From assembly GCF_006483455.1 (NCBI RefSeq), contig NZ_PPPU01000006.1:62001-126000 (forward strand): a stretch of DNA of 64,000 nt, read 5' to 3'. This document shows positions 28,687 through 36,875 of this stretch, one piece after another (the stretch's first letter is position 1; the number at the start of each line of letters is the position of its first letter). The translations under genes and the position numbers were made by a program. This stretch comes from Methylomonas koyamae. Lineage in GTDB: Bacteria; Pseudomonadota; Gammaproteobacteria; Methylococcales; Methylomonadaceae. Under the pieces are notes generated by a model. It did not search any database, was not told the DNA's origin, and saw nothing but the letters and a program-made list of their open reading frames with translations.

Positions 28687-29643
28687 ATGAACAGCGTCAA
28701 CAAAGCTTTATTAATCTGTTCGACAATGATGGTTGCGCAGACTGCCTACGGGGCAATTATTCCGTTAGGTTCCCAATCTATATCCATGCGGGTTAATGCT
28801 TATCACAACAGTGACTCCAGTTCCCAATCGGGAACTGGAAGTCTGGGTATTGCAGACAGTGTTTTTGCAGGGGATGAAGTTGTTGAACGTAATCGGTACG
28901 GAGACACTATTCATTCAGTAAAGTTGACCGCAGACGCATTTGCTTTTGCTAGTCGTCTATCGATTGGCGCGTCGGCAAATGTCCATGTGACAGCTGCAAA
29001 TGGCGTAACTGGTTTCTATGGAACGGGTGGTACTGCATTTAGTCAAGCCAGTCTTACTCGGTATTTTGAAGTAAATGCCCCAGGATTAACTGGTCAATAT
29101 GGAACTATGGTTGTTCCTCTTTTAGTGTCCGGTAATATTCTGACGGGCGGGGCTTCTCAATTTGGTACAGCTGATAACCGTGCCTATGCACTTTTATGGG
29201 CAACGGGGCTTGCGGCAGATAACAACTGTAGGTCAGCTGCTGGTGCTTGTAACGAAGTAAGCAATTACGGTGGGCAATCATCCGCTTACGCAACAATACC
29301 AGGGACGCTCACCTTATCCATACCGGTTCGATTTGGATATGTTAATAACTTTAGCATGGAACTATGGGCTTCAGCAGATGCTACCGCAGTCGCGGAAAGC
29401 TATAGCACTGTAGGCTCGCTGGCGGAAGTAAATTTTCACCATACGGTTAATTGGGGCGGGATTTCAAACATATTGGACAGCAATGGTCATGTTGTAAACG
29501 GATGGACCATCCAGTCTGAGCCCGGCATAGATCTTACAGCCCCGGTGCCGGTTCCTGCTTCAATTTTCCTTTTTCTGTCTGGCTTGGGCTTGTTGGGTCT
29601 GAAACCCCTAAGGTGGAACGCGCCAGCGGTTCAGCCCGCGTAG
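28687..29643 (+). CDS. Secreted PEP-CTERM-type protein of unknown function
   Basis: 318 residues: a signal peptide (1-23) and a C-terminal sorting tag with VPVPAS, a hydrophobic helix (IFLFLSGLGLLGL) and a basic end (KPLRWN). This is the arrangement cut by exosortase systems. The body is Ser/Gly/Asn-rich beta sequence without a catalytic motif. The gene is visibly AT-richer than its neighbours (frequent AAT, TTA, ATT codons), which suggests recent acquisition. The start is supported by GTGGAGAATTAAC before the ATG. No exosortase gene is in this window. Confidence 0.8.
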   Translation: MNSVNKALLICSTMMVAQTAYGAIIPLGSQSISMRVNAYHNSDSSSQSGTGSLGIADSVFAGDEVVERNRYGDTIHSVKLTADAFAFASRLSIGASANVHVTAANGVTGFYGTGGTAFSQASLTRYFEVNAPGLTGQYGTMVVPLLVSGNILTGGASQFGTADNRAYALLWATGLAADNNCRSAAGACNEVSNYGGQSSAYATIPGTLTLSIPVRFGYVNNFSMELWASADATAVAESYSTVGSLAEVNFHHTVNWGGISNILDSNGHVVNGWTIQSEPGIDLTAPVPVPASIFLFLSGLGLLGLKPLRWNAPAVQPA

Positions 29644-29702
29644 GTACGATTAGGGGTAGCGTAATTGTACGTATGGTGCTGAATTGCCGCGACTGGTTTT
29701 AA

Positions 29703-29722
29703 TGTCGGGTGTCGGCCCGACA
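29703..29722 (+). terminator. Hairpin TGTCGGG/CCCGACA after the PEP-CTERM gene
   Basis: TGTCGGG (29703-29709) and CCCGACA (29716-29722) pair around TGTCGG, followed by AGCCGAGTTTCTTTCTTTTGC. From memory, near-identical hairpin-plus-T-rich units recur in proteobacterial genomes and give spurious reading frames. I take it as a repeated terminator-like unit, 60 bases after the gene's stop. Confidence 0.45.
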
Positions 29723-29796
29723 GCCGAGTTTCTTTCTTTTGCTTGGCCGCGGCAATTGCTCCATGCGTTGCTCTACCTCCTGCATCCATGCAGCTC

Positions 29797-29899
29797 TGTA
29801 GGCCGGAATAAGCGCAGCGTTTCCGGCAAGTTTTTAAATTTGCCAGAAACGCCGTGCTCGTGGATTTCGCCGGAAACGCTTCGCTTATTCCGGCCTACA
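29797..29899. repeat. REP-type inverted pair beside a RAYT transposase gene
   Basis: The left arm 29797-29827 and the reverse complement of the right arm 29869-29899 agree at 30 of 31 bases. The arm begins TGTAGGCCGGAATAAGCG and contains GCGTTTCCGGC. The pair lies 44 bases upstream of the REP-associated tyrosine transposase gene, the standard arrangement for REP/BIME units mobilised by such enzymes. A degenerate third arm lies at 34760-34791. Confidence 0.8.
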
Positions 29900-29942
29900 A
29901 TGTTTGGAATGATTTACCCCCTCCGGAAGCTCGGAAAGGCCG

Positions 29943-30461
29943 ATGAGCGATTATCGACGCGTTTACATACCCGGTGGCTGCTATTTTTTCACGGTGGTTA
30001 CTTACCGGCGGCAACCGATTTTTGCTGACGAGCGAAATGTGGCATGGCTTCGGCAAGCGTTTAAAATTGTGAAGGCCAAGCGGCCGTTCGAGTTAACTGC
30101 TGCGGTCGTCTTGCCGGACCACTTACACAGTATTTGGCAATTACCGGACGGCGATGCCGATTATTCGACACGCTGGCAAATGGTTAAAACCGCCTTCTCT
30201 CGCCAGCTCTCGGCTCCGGTCAGAAGCGATGGCACCAAGACGGTCTGGCAGCCGCGTTTTTTCGAACATTGCATCCGCGACGAAGCCGATTTTCACCGCC
30301 ATCTGGATTACATTCACTACAATCCGCTCAAGCACGGATTGGCAGATGCGCCGGCGAGTTGGCCGCACAGTTCCTTCCTTCATTTCGTCGCCCGCGGTTG
30401 GTATCCGCTAAATTGGGGCGACGGCGGTATCCCCGCCAGCGCGGATTTCGACCGCGAGTAA
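29943..30461 (+). CDS. REP-associated tyrosine transposase (RAYT, Y1 HUH family)
   Basis: 172 residues. It starts YRRVYIPGGCYFFTVVTYRR, a typical RAYT beginning. The metal-binding HUH appears as PDHLHSIW, and the catalytic tyrosine region is LDYIHYNPLKHG. The usual WPHSSF follows. These single-strand nucleases cut and join REP hairpins. The REP pair directly upstream fits. The reading frame is intact, so it may still be active. Confidence 0.92.
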   Translation: MSDYRRVYIPGGCYFFTVVTYRRQPIFADERNVAWLRQAFKIVKAKRPFELTAAVVLPDHLHSIWQLPDGDADYSTRWQMVKTAFSRQLSAPVRSDGTKTVWQPRFFEHCIRDEADFHRHLDYIHYNPLKHGLADAPASWPHSSFLHFVARGWYPLNWGDGGIPASADFDRE

Positions 30462-30513
30462 CCGGCTGCCGCCACGCCCTAGCGATTCCCGTCGACCAAA
30501 ACCCACTGAAATT

Positions 30514-31308
30514 ATGCCAGTCCAAATACTCAAAACCTGCCTTGCCGTTCTGCTGCTCGCCGTTTCCGCGGCCGACCCGGCGCATTCCGAAGACCAAGCC
30601 TTGGCCAAGCTGTTTGCCGAGCAAGGCCTGGAGGGATGCGTAGTGATTTCCTCGGTGCGGACCGGCCGGACTTTTGTTCATAACGACGCCCGCGCCAACC
30701 GGCGCTTGCCGGCCGCATCGACCTTTAAAATCCTGAACACGCTGATTGCGCTGCAGGAACGGGCGATTGCCGGCAAGGACGACACTTTGCATTGGGATGG
30801 ACAAATCCGCGATGTTCCGGACTGGAACCGCGACCAGACTTTGGCCTCGGCGTTCAAGGTGTCCTGCGTTTGGTGTTACCAGGACTTGGCGCGGCGGGTC
30901 GGTGCCGATGCCTATCGCCGCTATTTGCGGCAAACCGAATATGGCGAATTGCGCGAGTCGTTCGGGTTGACCGAGTTCTGGCTGGACGGCTCGTTGCGGA
31001 TCAGTGCGGCGGAGCAGGTGGAATTTCTGCGCAAACTGGTTCGGCGCTCGCTGCCGTTCGATGGATTCGCTTACGACACCTTGCGCGAGATCATGCTGGC
31101 CGAGCAAACTCCGGATTATGCGCTGTGGGCCAAAACCGGCTGGGCGGCGCGCGTCGATCCGCAAGTCGGATGGTACGTCGGTTACGTCGAGAGCCGGGGC
31201 GAGGTCTGGCTGTTTGCGCTTAACATCGATTTGCGCGGCAAGGACGATTTGGCGCTCCGGCCAAAGCTGGCGCGCGCGGCTTTGGCAGCCAAGGGTATCA
31301 TCGACTAG
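30514..31308 (+). CDS. Class D (OXA-type) beta-lactamase
   Basis: 264 residues with a signal peptide (about 1-25). Catalytic Ser69-Thr-Phe-Lys72 (STFK), Ser-Cys-Val at 117-119, FWLDGSLRIS, and Lys-Thr-Gly at 207-209 are present. The usual YGN motif reads YGE (143-145). It should be a periplasmic serine beta-lactamase that hydrolyses penicillins, with the carboxylated lysine as base. The spectrum cannot be predicted from sequence. There is no insertion sequence or integron cassette directly attached; codon use matches the chromosome. Confidence 0.9.
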   Translation: MPVQILKTCLAVLLLAVSAADPAHSEDQALAKLFAEQGLEGCVVISSVRTGRTFVHNDARANRRLPAASTFKILNTLIALQERAIAGKDDTLHWDGQIRDVPDWNRDQTLASAFKVSCVWCYQDLARRVGADAYRRYLRQTEYGELRESFGLTEFWLDGSLRISAAEQVEFLRKLVRRSLPFDGFAYDTLREIMLAEQTPDYALWAKTGWAARVDPQVGWYVGYVESRGEVWLFALNIDLRGKDDLALRPKLARAALAAKGIID

Positions 31309-31369
31309 CCATCCACCCAGCGGTTACGCGTGGCCGGGTATCCAACCTTTCGCCGCTGAAAACGAGCCC

Positions 31370-31410
31370 GTCGGTGCATGCCGAAGTTCCTAAACAGCGG
31401 CTGCACCGAC
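31370..31410 (+). terminator. Long hairpin after the beta-lactamase gene
   Basis: GTCGGTGCA (31370-31378) pairs with TGCACCGAC (31402-31410), and GCCG/CGGC extend it inward. It sits 61 bases after the stop. There is no T-run. Terminator or other RNA element; the rest of 31309-31540 shows nothing firm. Confidence 0.35.
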
Positions 31411-31540
31411 GATTGACACTAGACTGCTTTCACCGCATGCTGTGCGCCGCTGCTTTGGGCCGTTATGGTTGGCGTTCTCGGAACAACCCGGCGGACCGAG
31501 CAAACAGCCCATTGGATAAAATAACGAGAAGAGGACTTTC

Positions 31541-34500
31541 ATGTCGATACGTAAACACGTGCCGATCGAACACGCCGAATGGTCGGTACAGCCGCCAGCC
31601 GACTGGGTGCAGCAACGATCCGTGGATTGGGCCTGGCGGCCCGGCGAGGGCCATGGCTTCGGTTATTTACTGATCGACGAGCAACACCATGTCGCTAGCC
31701 AGGCGCTCTATGCGCGTACCGTCAAGATGCTGATTTCGCTGTCGGCGGTGCAGACCCAAAGCCAGGTGGTGGTCGAGTTCGATCCGGCCGCCCAGCGATT
31801 GCAACTGCATGAGCTGGCGATTTGGCGCATGGCCGCCGACGGTGCCTGGCAAAAGCGCGAGCCGGTGGCCAAAGAGGCGTTTCTGCTCAGACAGCGCGAG
31901 CAACAATTCGAGCAGCAAATGCTGAAAGGCTATGTCTCGCTGGTGGCGTTGCTGGAAGACGTGCGGATCGGCGACGTGATCGACTTGTCCTGGACCCTGT
32001 CGCCGCGCGAACCGCTGCCGGGCCTGCGTTTCACGGCCCTGCATTTCCTGGCCTGGAGCGTGCCGGTGGCGACTTATTATCTGGCCTTGACGGCCTATTT
32101 CGGCCAGGACCTGCGCTGGCGGCTGCTGGTGCCGGACGCGGTTGCGGCGCCGGCCGAGACGGTGGCAGCGGATCGCGTCACCTGGCAATTCGAGCGGCCG
32201 CCGCTGTTTCAGGCCGAAGGTAACGTGTCGGGTGGGCATTGGCCGTTTCCGGTATTGGAAGCCACCGCCTGGCAGACGTGGGGCCAAGTCTCGGCCTTTT
32301 TCGCCGAACTTTGGGCCGACGCTGCAACCGAGGATTCGGCGAGTATCGCTGCGGAAGCCGAGCGATTAGCCGCCGGAAAAACCGCCGCCGACGCCGCGCT
32401 GGCCGCGTTGCGCTTCGTCCAAAACGAGATCCGCTATTTGAGCGTCGATTTCGGCCACGGCGCCGGCATGTTGCCGAACGGCGCCGGCACGGTGTTGAGG
32501 CGGAGATTCGGCGACTGCAAAGATAAATCGATCTTGTTGGTGGCCTTGCTGCGCGAGCTGGGTGTCGCGGCGCGGCCGGTATTGGTCGCCAGCACTTGGC
32601 GCGACGGCATCAAACGCTTGATGCCGTCCACGGCCTGTTTCAACCACGTTATCGTCATGTTCGATCTGGACGGCCAACGTTATTTCGCCGATCCGACCGT
32701 GGTCGGTCAGGGCGGCGATCTGGCACACCTGAGCGTGCCGCCGTTCGCGGCCAGCCTGGAAATCGATCAGGCAACGGCGGGTTTACTCGACTTGCCGCCA
32801 GCGGCGCTCGCCGAATTGACCTTGACCGAAACCTTCATACTGGATCGGCGCGGGGTTAACGGTGCCGTCGAGCAAGTGCTGGAAGCCGGCGGCTGGCTGG
32901 CCGACGACATTCGCGCGGCAATCCTCAACCAAGGCCAACGCCAATTTGCCAAACATCGGGCCGACGCCTTGCAGCAAAATTTCCCGGCACTGCAACCCAA
33001 TCCGGACAGCCTGCAGATCGACGACGACAGCGACGGCAACCGCATCGCATTACGCAGCCGCCACGGCTTGCCGACCTGGGGCCAGACCGGACGCAAACCG
33101 CCCGACTTTTTCAGTTACGGCGCCCACGGCCTGTTTTTGGCGGTGGAAACCATCGATCCGCACCAACAGCGCGCACAGCCTTTCCAATTGCGCCATCCGC
33201 TAAGGGTCTGCCACAGCGTCGTCGTCCGCGGTAAAACGGTGAAGAAGCAGAAAGCCGGCGCGTTCCGCCACGAAGGGCCGGGCTTTCGTTATCGGGTCGA
33301 TATCCAGTCGCGCCGGCGCGAAGTCCGTTTCGATTACCTGTGGGAAAGCACTGCTACCGAAATCGCCGCCGAACAATGGCCGGGCTATTGCCAGCAACGC
33401 GCCGTCGCCCTGGAACGGGCCGGCGCTTTGGTGCATACCCCGGCTTTCAAACCGCTGACTGCCGCGCTGAGCTTTTTTCCGGTTCTCGCCGTGGTCGGCG
33501 GCTTGGCGGCCGGCTGGCTCGGCAATGCCGGGAATAACAGTATCGTTCGCGAGGCCGGCGGTATCGAAGCGGCGGGTTCAAAAGCTTTCGAACATATCAA
33601 ACGCAGCGAATTCACCCAGGCTTACGCCTTGGCTGCCGCCGTTCAGTCCAATTACCGCAACAATTTCGATTTTCAGATCATGTTTACTGAAGCCGCTCTC
33701 CGTACCGGCCATTTCGCCGAAGCGGAGCAGGCGCTGGAACAAGCGCGCAGCCTGCGGGCCGGCGACATCCTGCCGGAGCAATTGCAGGCGGCCTTATTCG
33801 AGGCGCGCGGCCAATTGCCGCAAGCGCTGGAATTGTTGAAACGGTTGGCAAGCCAGGCCGGCGCGCCGGAACGGGTATACGCCGATTTGGCGCGTATCGC
33901 GGAGCGGATGGGTGAATTCGGCGGCGCGCGGACTGCCTGGGAAACGGTGTTGGCGCGGCATCCGGCGGAGCCCGAGGCTTTGTATAGTCTGGCGCGGCTG
34001 ATGTGGCTGGCCGGCGAGCGGGAACGCGCCGATAACCTGATTACCGGCGTGATCGCCTCGCAACCCGTGTCCAGCGCGGCGCTGGAGAGCGCCTTGGCGC
34101 GCTATTTCTCGGTAACCGGCCGGCCCGAACGGGCGATCGACCCGGCCCGCCGCGCCGCCGAGCGCGAGCCAGGCGACCCGTATTTGGCCTACAAGCATGT
34201 CAGGGCGCTGATCGAAAGCCGGCGTTACGACGAGGCTTTGGCGGTCGCGATCGGCGTTGACGAAAAATTTCCGAAACAGCCGATGGCCGCCGCGGCCTTG
34301 GCTACCGCCGCGGCAATGGCCAACGACAACCTGCGCGCCGAACCGGCGTTTAAAGAATGGGTGGAGCTGGCGCCGGATAATCCGGATGCGGTGTCCAGCT
34401 ACGGCTTTTTCCTGCATCGCCTCGGCCGCGACCTGGAGTCGCAAACCGTGCTGGAGCAAGGAACCCGCAAATTTCCGTCCCACGGCAACCTGTGGCTGAA

Positions 34501-34606
34501 TTACGCGGTAACCCTGGAAGCCCTGGGCGACGCAGCCGCCGCCCAAGCCCGCCAACAAGCCGCCCGCCTGATGACCGACGAACAGCGGGCGACCTTGGTG
34601 AGGTGA
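31541..34606 (+). CDS. DUF3857-transglutaminase-TPR protein
   Basis: 1021 residues. The N-terminal 250 residues are DUF3857-like beta sequence. A transglutaminase-like core follows, with the triad Cys326 (RRFGDCKDKS), His369 (FNHVIVMFD) and Asp384 (YFADPT). After a further beta region and a short hydrophobic stretch (about 645-665), the last 350 residues are tetratricopeptide repeats. No signal peptide is clear. Transglutaminase-like cores act as proteases, amidases or cross-linkers; DUF3857 proteins are uncharacterised. The TPRs suggest a protein-bound complex. A GAAGAGGAC site precedes the ATG. Confidence 0.85.
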   Translation: MSIRKHVPIEHAEWSVQPPADWVQQRSVDWAWRPGEGHGFGYLLIDEQHHVASQALYARTVKMLISLSAVQTQSQVVVEFDPAAQRLQLHELAIWRMAADGAWQKREPVAKEAFLLRQREQQFEQQMLKGYVSLVALLEDVRIGDVIDLSWTLSPREPLPGLRFTALHFLAWSVPVATYYLALTAYFGQDLRWRLLVPDAVAAPAETVAADRVTWQFERPPLFQAEGNVSGGHWPFPVLEATAWQTWGQVSAFFAELWADAATEDSASIAAEAERLAAGKTAADAALAALRFVQNEIRYLSVDFGHGAGMLPNGAGTVLRRRFGDCKDKSILLVALLRELGVAARPVLVASTWRDGIKRLMPSTACFNHVIVMFDLDGQRYFADPTVVGQGGDLAHLSVPPFAASLEIDQATAGLLDLPPAALAELTLTETFILDRRGVNGAVEQVLEAGGWLADDIRAAILNQGQRQFAKHRADALQQNFPALQPNPDSLQIDDDSDGNRIALRSRHGLPTWGQTGRKPPDFFSYGAHGLFLAVETIDPHQQRAQPFQLRHPLRVCHSVVVRGKTVKKQKAGAFRHEGPGFRYRVDIQSRRREVRFDYLWESTATEIAAEQWPGYCQQRAVALERAGALVHTPAFKPLTAALSFFPVLAVVGGLAAGWLGNAGNNSIVREAGGIEAAGSKAFEHIKRSEFTQAYALAAAVQSNYRNNFDFQIMFTEAALRTGHFAEAEQALEQARSLRAGDILPEQLQAALFEARGQLPQALELLKRLASQAGAPERVYADLARIAERMGEFGGARTAWETVLARHPAEPEALYSLARLMWLAGERERADNLITGVIASQPVSSAALESALARYFSVTGRPERAIDPARRAAEREPGDPYLAYKHVRALIESRRYDEALAVAIGVDEKFPKQPMAAAALATAAAMANDNLRAEPAFKEWVELAPDNPDAVSSYGFFLHRLGRDLESQTVLEQGTRKFPSHGNLWLNYAVTLEALGDAAAAQARQQAARLMTDEQRATLVR

Positions 34607-34759
34607 TGGGGGTGTAGTGTTGATTTAACAAACGCACGTCATCCCGGCGGGGAATGCCGGAGGCTAGTTGCCAAGGATGGCGAGATTTTCCATATCCCTG
34701 CCGGAATGGTGTCTAACTTATGGTGGGGGGCTACCGCGCGATGCTTAGCGTCAGACCTT

Positions 34760-34791
34760 GCCGGAAACGTTGGCGCTTATTCCAGCCTACC
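34760..34791. repeat. Degenerate REP arm
   Basis: GCCGGAAACG at the left, CGCTTATTCC in the centre and AGCCTAC at the right match the right arm at 29869-29899 with a few changes. It is followed by CTACCA-GGC-TGGTAG, a small hairpin. It is far from the transposase gene, as expected for scattered REP copies. Confidence 0.6.
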
Positions 34792-34958
34792 AGGCTGGTA
34801 GAGCACGTTCGGCGATGAGTTGACCGCCGTGCTTCGGCTTTAGTGACCAGAGTGGAATGGATAGCCGCCGTCGTTATGATGACACGACCGGGACAGGCCT
34901 TTTAGTAGCCTCGATGGAATCGAGGGTGTTGGCTTGCTAGGAGCTTCATTAGTTGATC

Positions 34959-35072
34959 ACATAACGCAAAGGTAAGGGGCGCGCCGGGTCAGCGAAGCCA
35001 CTGGTTTTGATTAAAAAGCAATCCTTGAAAATCGCTAACACTCGGCGCGTCCGTTTGACCAACTTGTTAGCT
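34959..35072 (-). repeat. attC recombination site of integron cassette 1
   Basis: On the minus strand this 114-base site begins with AGCTAAC (35072-35066), has inner arms ACGCGCCGAGTGTTAGCG and CGCTGACCCGGCGCG, and ends with GTTATGT (34965-34959). The outer and inner arms are complementary with the asymmetric mismatches typical of attC. It lies directly after the stop of the 237-residue gene. Its first core AGCTAAC is the exact complement of the core that starts this cassette (GTTAGCT at 35852-35846), the relation expected of a circularised cassette. Confidence 0.8.
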
Positions 35073-35124
35073 TAATCTTTTGTAATGACAAAAGTTTCAA
35101 TGGTAACTGCTTGTAATTGACTGG

Positions 35125-35838
35125 TTAACCGTTATAAGCATAGATAACTCTTCGGGCATTAGGAACCACAATTAATACTCCAATCCGGCCATAAGCAAAA
35201 TAACTTCCTGGCTCTGAAATTGCCTTATTAATTTCATCTTTGATAGAAGAGTCTATTGGAATACCGAAACCATACACATTCAGGTAGTTTTCAATATTTT
35301 GCGTAGGGGGCGTTGAAATGGCTTTTTGATCAATTTCTGAGTCAGCCCAATTTAGGTCTAATTGCATCGGAGTATTTTGCCATTTTCTATAAAAAATCTG
35401 CCAGTTGCGACCATTTTCTGTTTTCTGGGGAAGCTTCGCAAAATATTCGATGCCAACTTTTTGTATTTCTCTGGCAATGCCGTCCGGCAGCTCATATACG
35501 ATAATTCCCGTTTCGTTGCCACCGGGACCGAACCCCCATGATTCTTCATTGGAATAAATAATGGTTGAAACATTCAAGGCATCGGGTACAACACTCAGGT
35601 GATATTTCCACTCAGAAAATTTAAACCAAGCGAACGAAATTAATGCAATTAGAACGAATGAATACAGATACAGATTTTTTGTTCGGATAGCGATTAATAC
35701 AAAAGCAAAGAAAACGAGGTAGTTTTTTGCCCAATGCATACAAAGAAGAATTGCAGCATTCAGCCCATGAAAGTAGATCAACGTAAAAAACAAGAATGCG
35801 CTGATCAGAATTACTATTCCTAGCGTACTTGGCTTCAT
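35125..35838 (-). CDS. Cassette gene 1: membrane protein of unknown function
   Basis: 237 residues. Three hydrophobic segments stand in the first 75 residues (about 6-28, 30-50, 57-73), then a mixed alpha/beta soluble part, and a last strand-like VLIVVPNARRVIYAY. No signal for a catalytic site. The gene is much AT-richer than the chromosome around it and is bounded by attC sites on both sides, so it is a mobile gene cassette. Many cassette proteins are of unknown function. The start ATG is 8 bases inside the cassette boundary. Confidence 0.75.
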   Translation of the reverse strand: MKPSTLGIVILISAFLFFTLIYFHGLNAAILLCMHWAKNYLVFFAFVLIAIRTKNLYLYSFVLIALISFAWFKFSEWKYHLSVVPDALNVSTIIYSNEESWGFGPGGNETGIIVYELPDGIAREIQKVGIEYFAKLPQKTENGRNWQIFYRKWQNTPMQLDLNWADSEIDQKAISTPPTQNIENYLNVYGFGIPIDSSIKDEINKAISEPGSYFAYGRIGVLIVVPNARRVIYAYNG

Positions 35839-35845
35839 TTTGTTG

Positions 35846-35912
35846 AGCTAACGTTTGAATTCACCGGCTTGCGCGGTTTTTTGCGCAGGTACGGTGGAAT
35901 GATGGGTTGGGC
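35846..35912 (-). repeat. attC recombination site of integron cassette 2
   Basis: On the minus strand a 67-base site runs from GCCCAAC (35912-35906) to GTTAGCT (35852-35846). The arms ATTCCACCGTAC and GCCGGTGAAT are complementary with offset bases, and the centre has GCGCAAAAAACCGCGC as hairpin tip. It lies 6 bases after the stop of the HNH gene. The first core GCCCAAC complements GTTGGGC, one base from the core GTTGGAC that starts cassette 2 at 36660-36654. Confidence 0.8.
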
Positions 35913-35918
35913 GGCAGC

Positions 35919-36650
35919 TCAGCATACAGCCCAGATCGTTCGAAACTCTGGTTCAGGCAGTTCACCCGCAGCGGGCGGCAGGGCCGTCGGCTCCAGTGGA
36001 ATCATCGATGAAATGCCGGTCATGTGCAGGGCGGAGACAAGAACACCCTCCCGCTCGACTATCTCAACAGAAAAATCTCGAGGCGCCTCAGAGCCAAAGA
36101 CATACTCATTCGGCTTGCTTTGGAGAATGAACCACCAGCGGTCTCCGCGTCCCGGACGTCGCGCAAATTGTCTTGCGGCCAGCACGCGATCTGAAATTGC
36201 CACTTCGTAGAAGTGCTTCCCCAATTGCTCTAGCCCAATCTTGAGCAACATACGGCAAACAGCCAATGGCTCTGTGACCTCCGCAACTACCCGGAGTTCG
36301 CTTACCTCACCCGCAGATACTCGACAAGAAATTTCGTTGTCTCGTGGCTGGAGCTCCACAATGCCCGGCATTCCTGTTGCATGGGCAGCTCCAATTGAGG
36401 TGTCTGTGTAAGGTAATGCCCCCTTCTTTGAGGGGATGCCGGCTAAGACCCGAAAGCCGATGAATGGAAAGCTTCGAAGTGCTTTTGACTCGACCTTCTG
36501 ACCGAAGTATTGATTACAGGCGTTGCACGTAACTCCCGGCCTACCAACGGGTGCGTTTCTGCCCCCCAGCGATTCTGGGACTACATGCGCAGTGGAACGC
36601 AGATCATCTTCGGCCGAGCAGAACATGCAAGTTACGCGCTCTTCGTTCAT
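35919..36650 (-). CDS. Cassette gene 2: HNH_5-type endonuclease domain protein
   Basis: 243 residues from the ATG at 36650. The N-terminal 50 residues form a zinc-type HNH domain: CMFC, AHVVPESLGG and CNACNQYFG give two Cys pairs and the catalytic His. The remaining 190 residues are an unrecognised alpha/beta region. HNH proteins of this kind occur in restriction, toxin and mobile-element settings; which applies here is unknown. The gene stands alone in an integron cassette with its attC just after the stop. A TTG start three codons earlier would fall in the recombination core and is not preferred. Confidence 0.78.
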   Translation of the reverse strand: MNEERVTCMFCSAEDDLRSTAHVVPESLGGRNAPVGRPGVTCNACNQYFGQKVESKALRSFPFIGFRVLAGIPSKKGALPYTDTSIGAAHATGMPGIVELQPRDNEISCRVSAGEVSELRVVAEVTEPLAVCRMLLKIGLEQLGKHFYEVAISDRVLAARQFARRPGRGDRWWFILQSKPNEYVFGSEAPRDFSVEIVEREGVLVSALHMTGISSMIPLEPTALPPAAGELPEPEFRTIWAVC

Positions 36651-36653
36651 GAC

Positions 36654-36660
36654 GTCCAAC
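36654..36660 (-). other. Recombination core at the start of cassette 2
   Basis: GTTGGAC on the minus strand fits the GTTRRRY core where an integrase cuts. It lies 4 bases before the HNH gene's ATG and marks the upstream edge of the cassette array. I find no second half of an attC to its right, so this may be an insertion point or a lost attI. The stretch 36661-36875 shows no gene and no integrase. Confidence 0.6.
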
Positions 36661-36875
36661 TAGGAATTAGACAGTTAACGGTATATCTTCTGGAATATGC
36701 GCGGCGATAAGGCAACGCATTGATGAACATCATGTGTTCTTTCTGTATATCGTTTTTGCATCGGTAAAATCGGGGTTTGAAATAAACTAAGCAGGTCTGA
36801 AAACTCTGTCGGTTAGATTCATCCGGCGAACCGGTTTCGGCGATGCTAACCCGATTTTTTGAATCAGTCTAATCA

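Larger units (their letters stand above)
34607..35124. other. Non-coding stretch with a degenerate REP arm and an attC site
   Basis: 518 bases without a supportable gene. It holds a degenerate REP arm (34760-34791) and the attC site of the left-hand gene cassette (34959-35072). The middle part looks like broken remnants; a 15-codon frame after the attC is not a gene. Confidence 0.6.

Noticed and set aside
29684-30028. 114-codon frame with SGVGPTAEFLSFAWPR
   Set aside because: It reads through the hairpin/REP region. This peptide is, from memory, a common false translation of a repeated hairpin element.
34360-34470. Possible continuation of a gene on the minus strand opposite the TPR protein
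   Set aside because: Long minus frames over this GC-rich gene mirror its codon bias and show no domain.
36661-36875. Integron integrase or attI next to the cassettes
   Set aside because: No reading frame for a tyrosine recombinase is present, and the GTTAGAT at 36812 lacks complementary arms.
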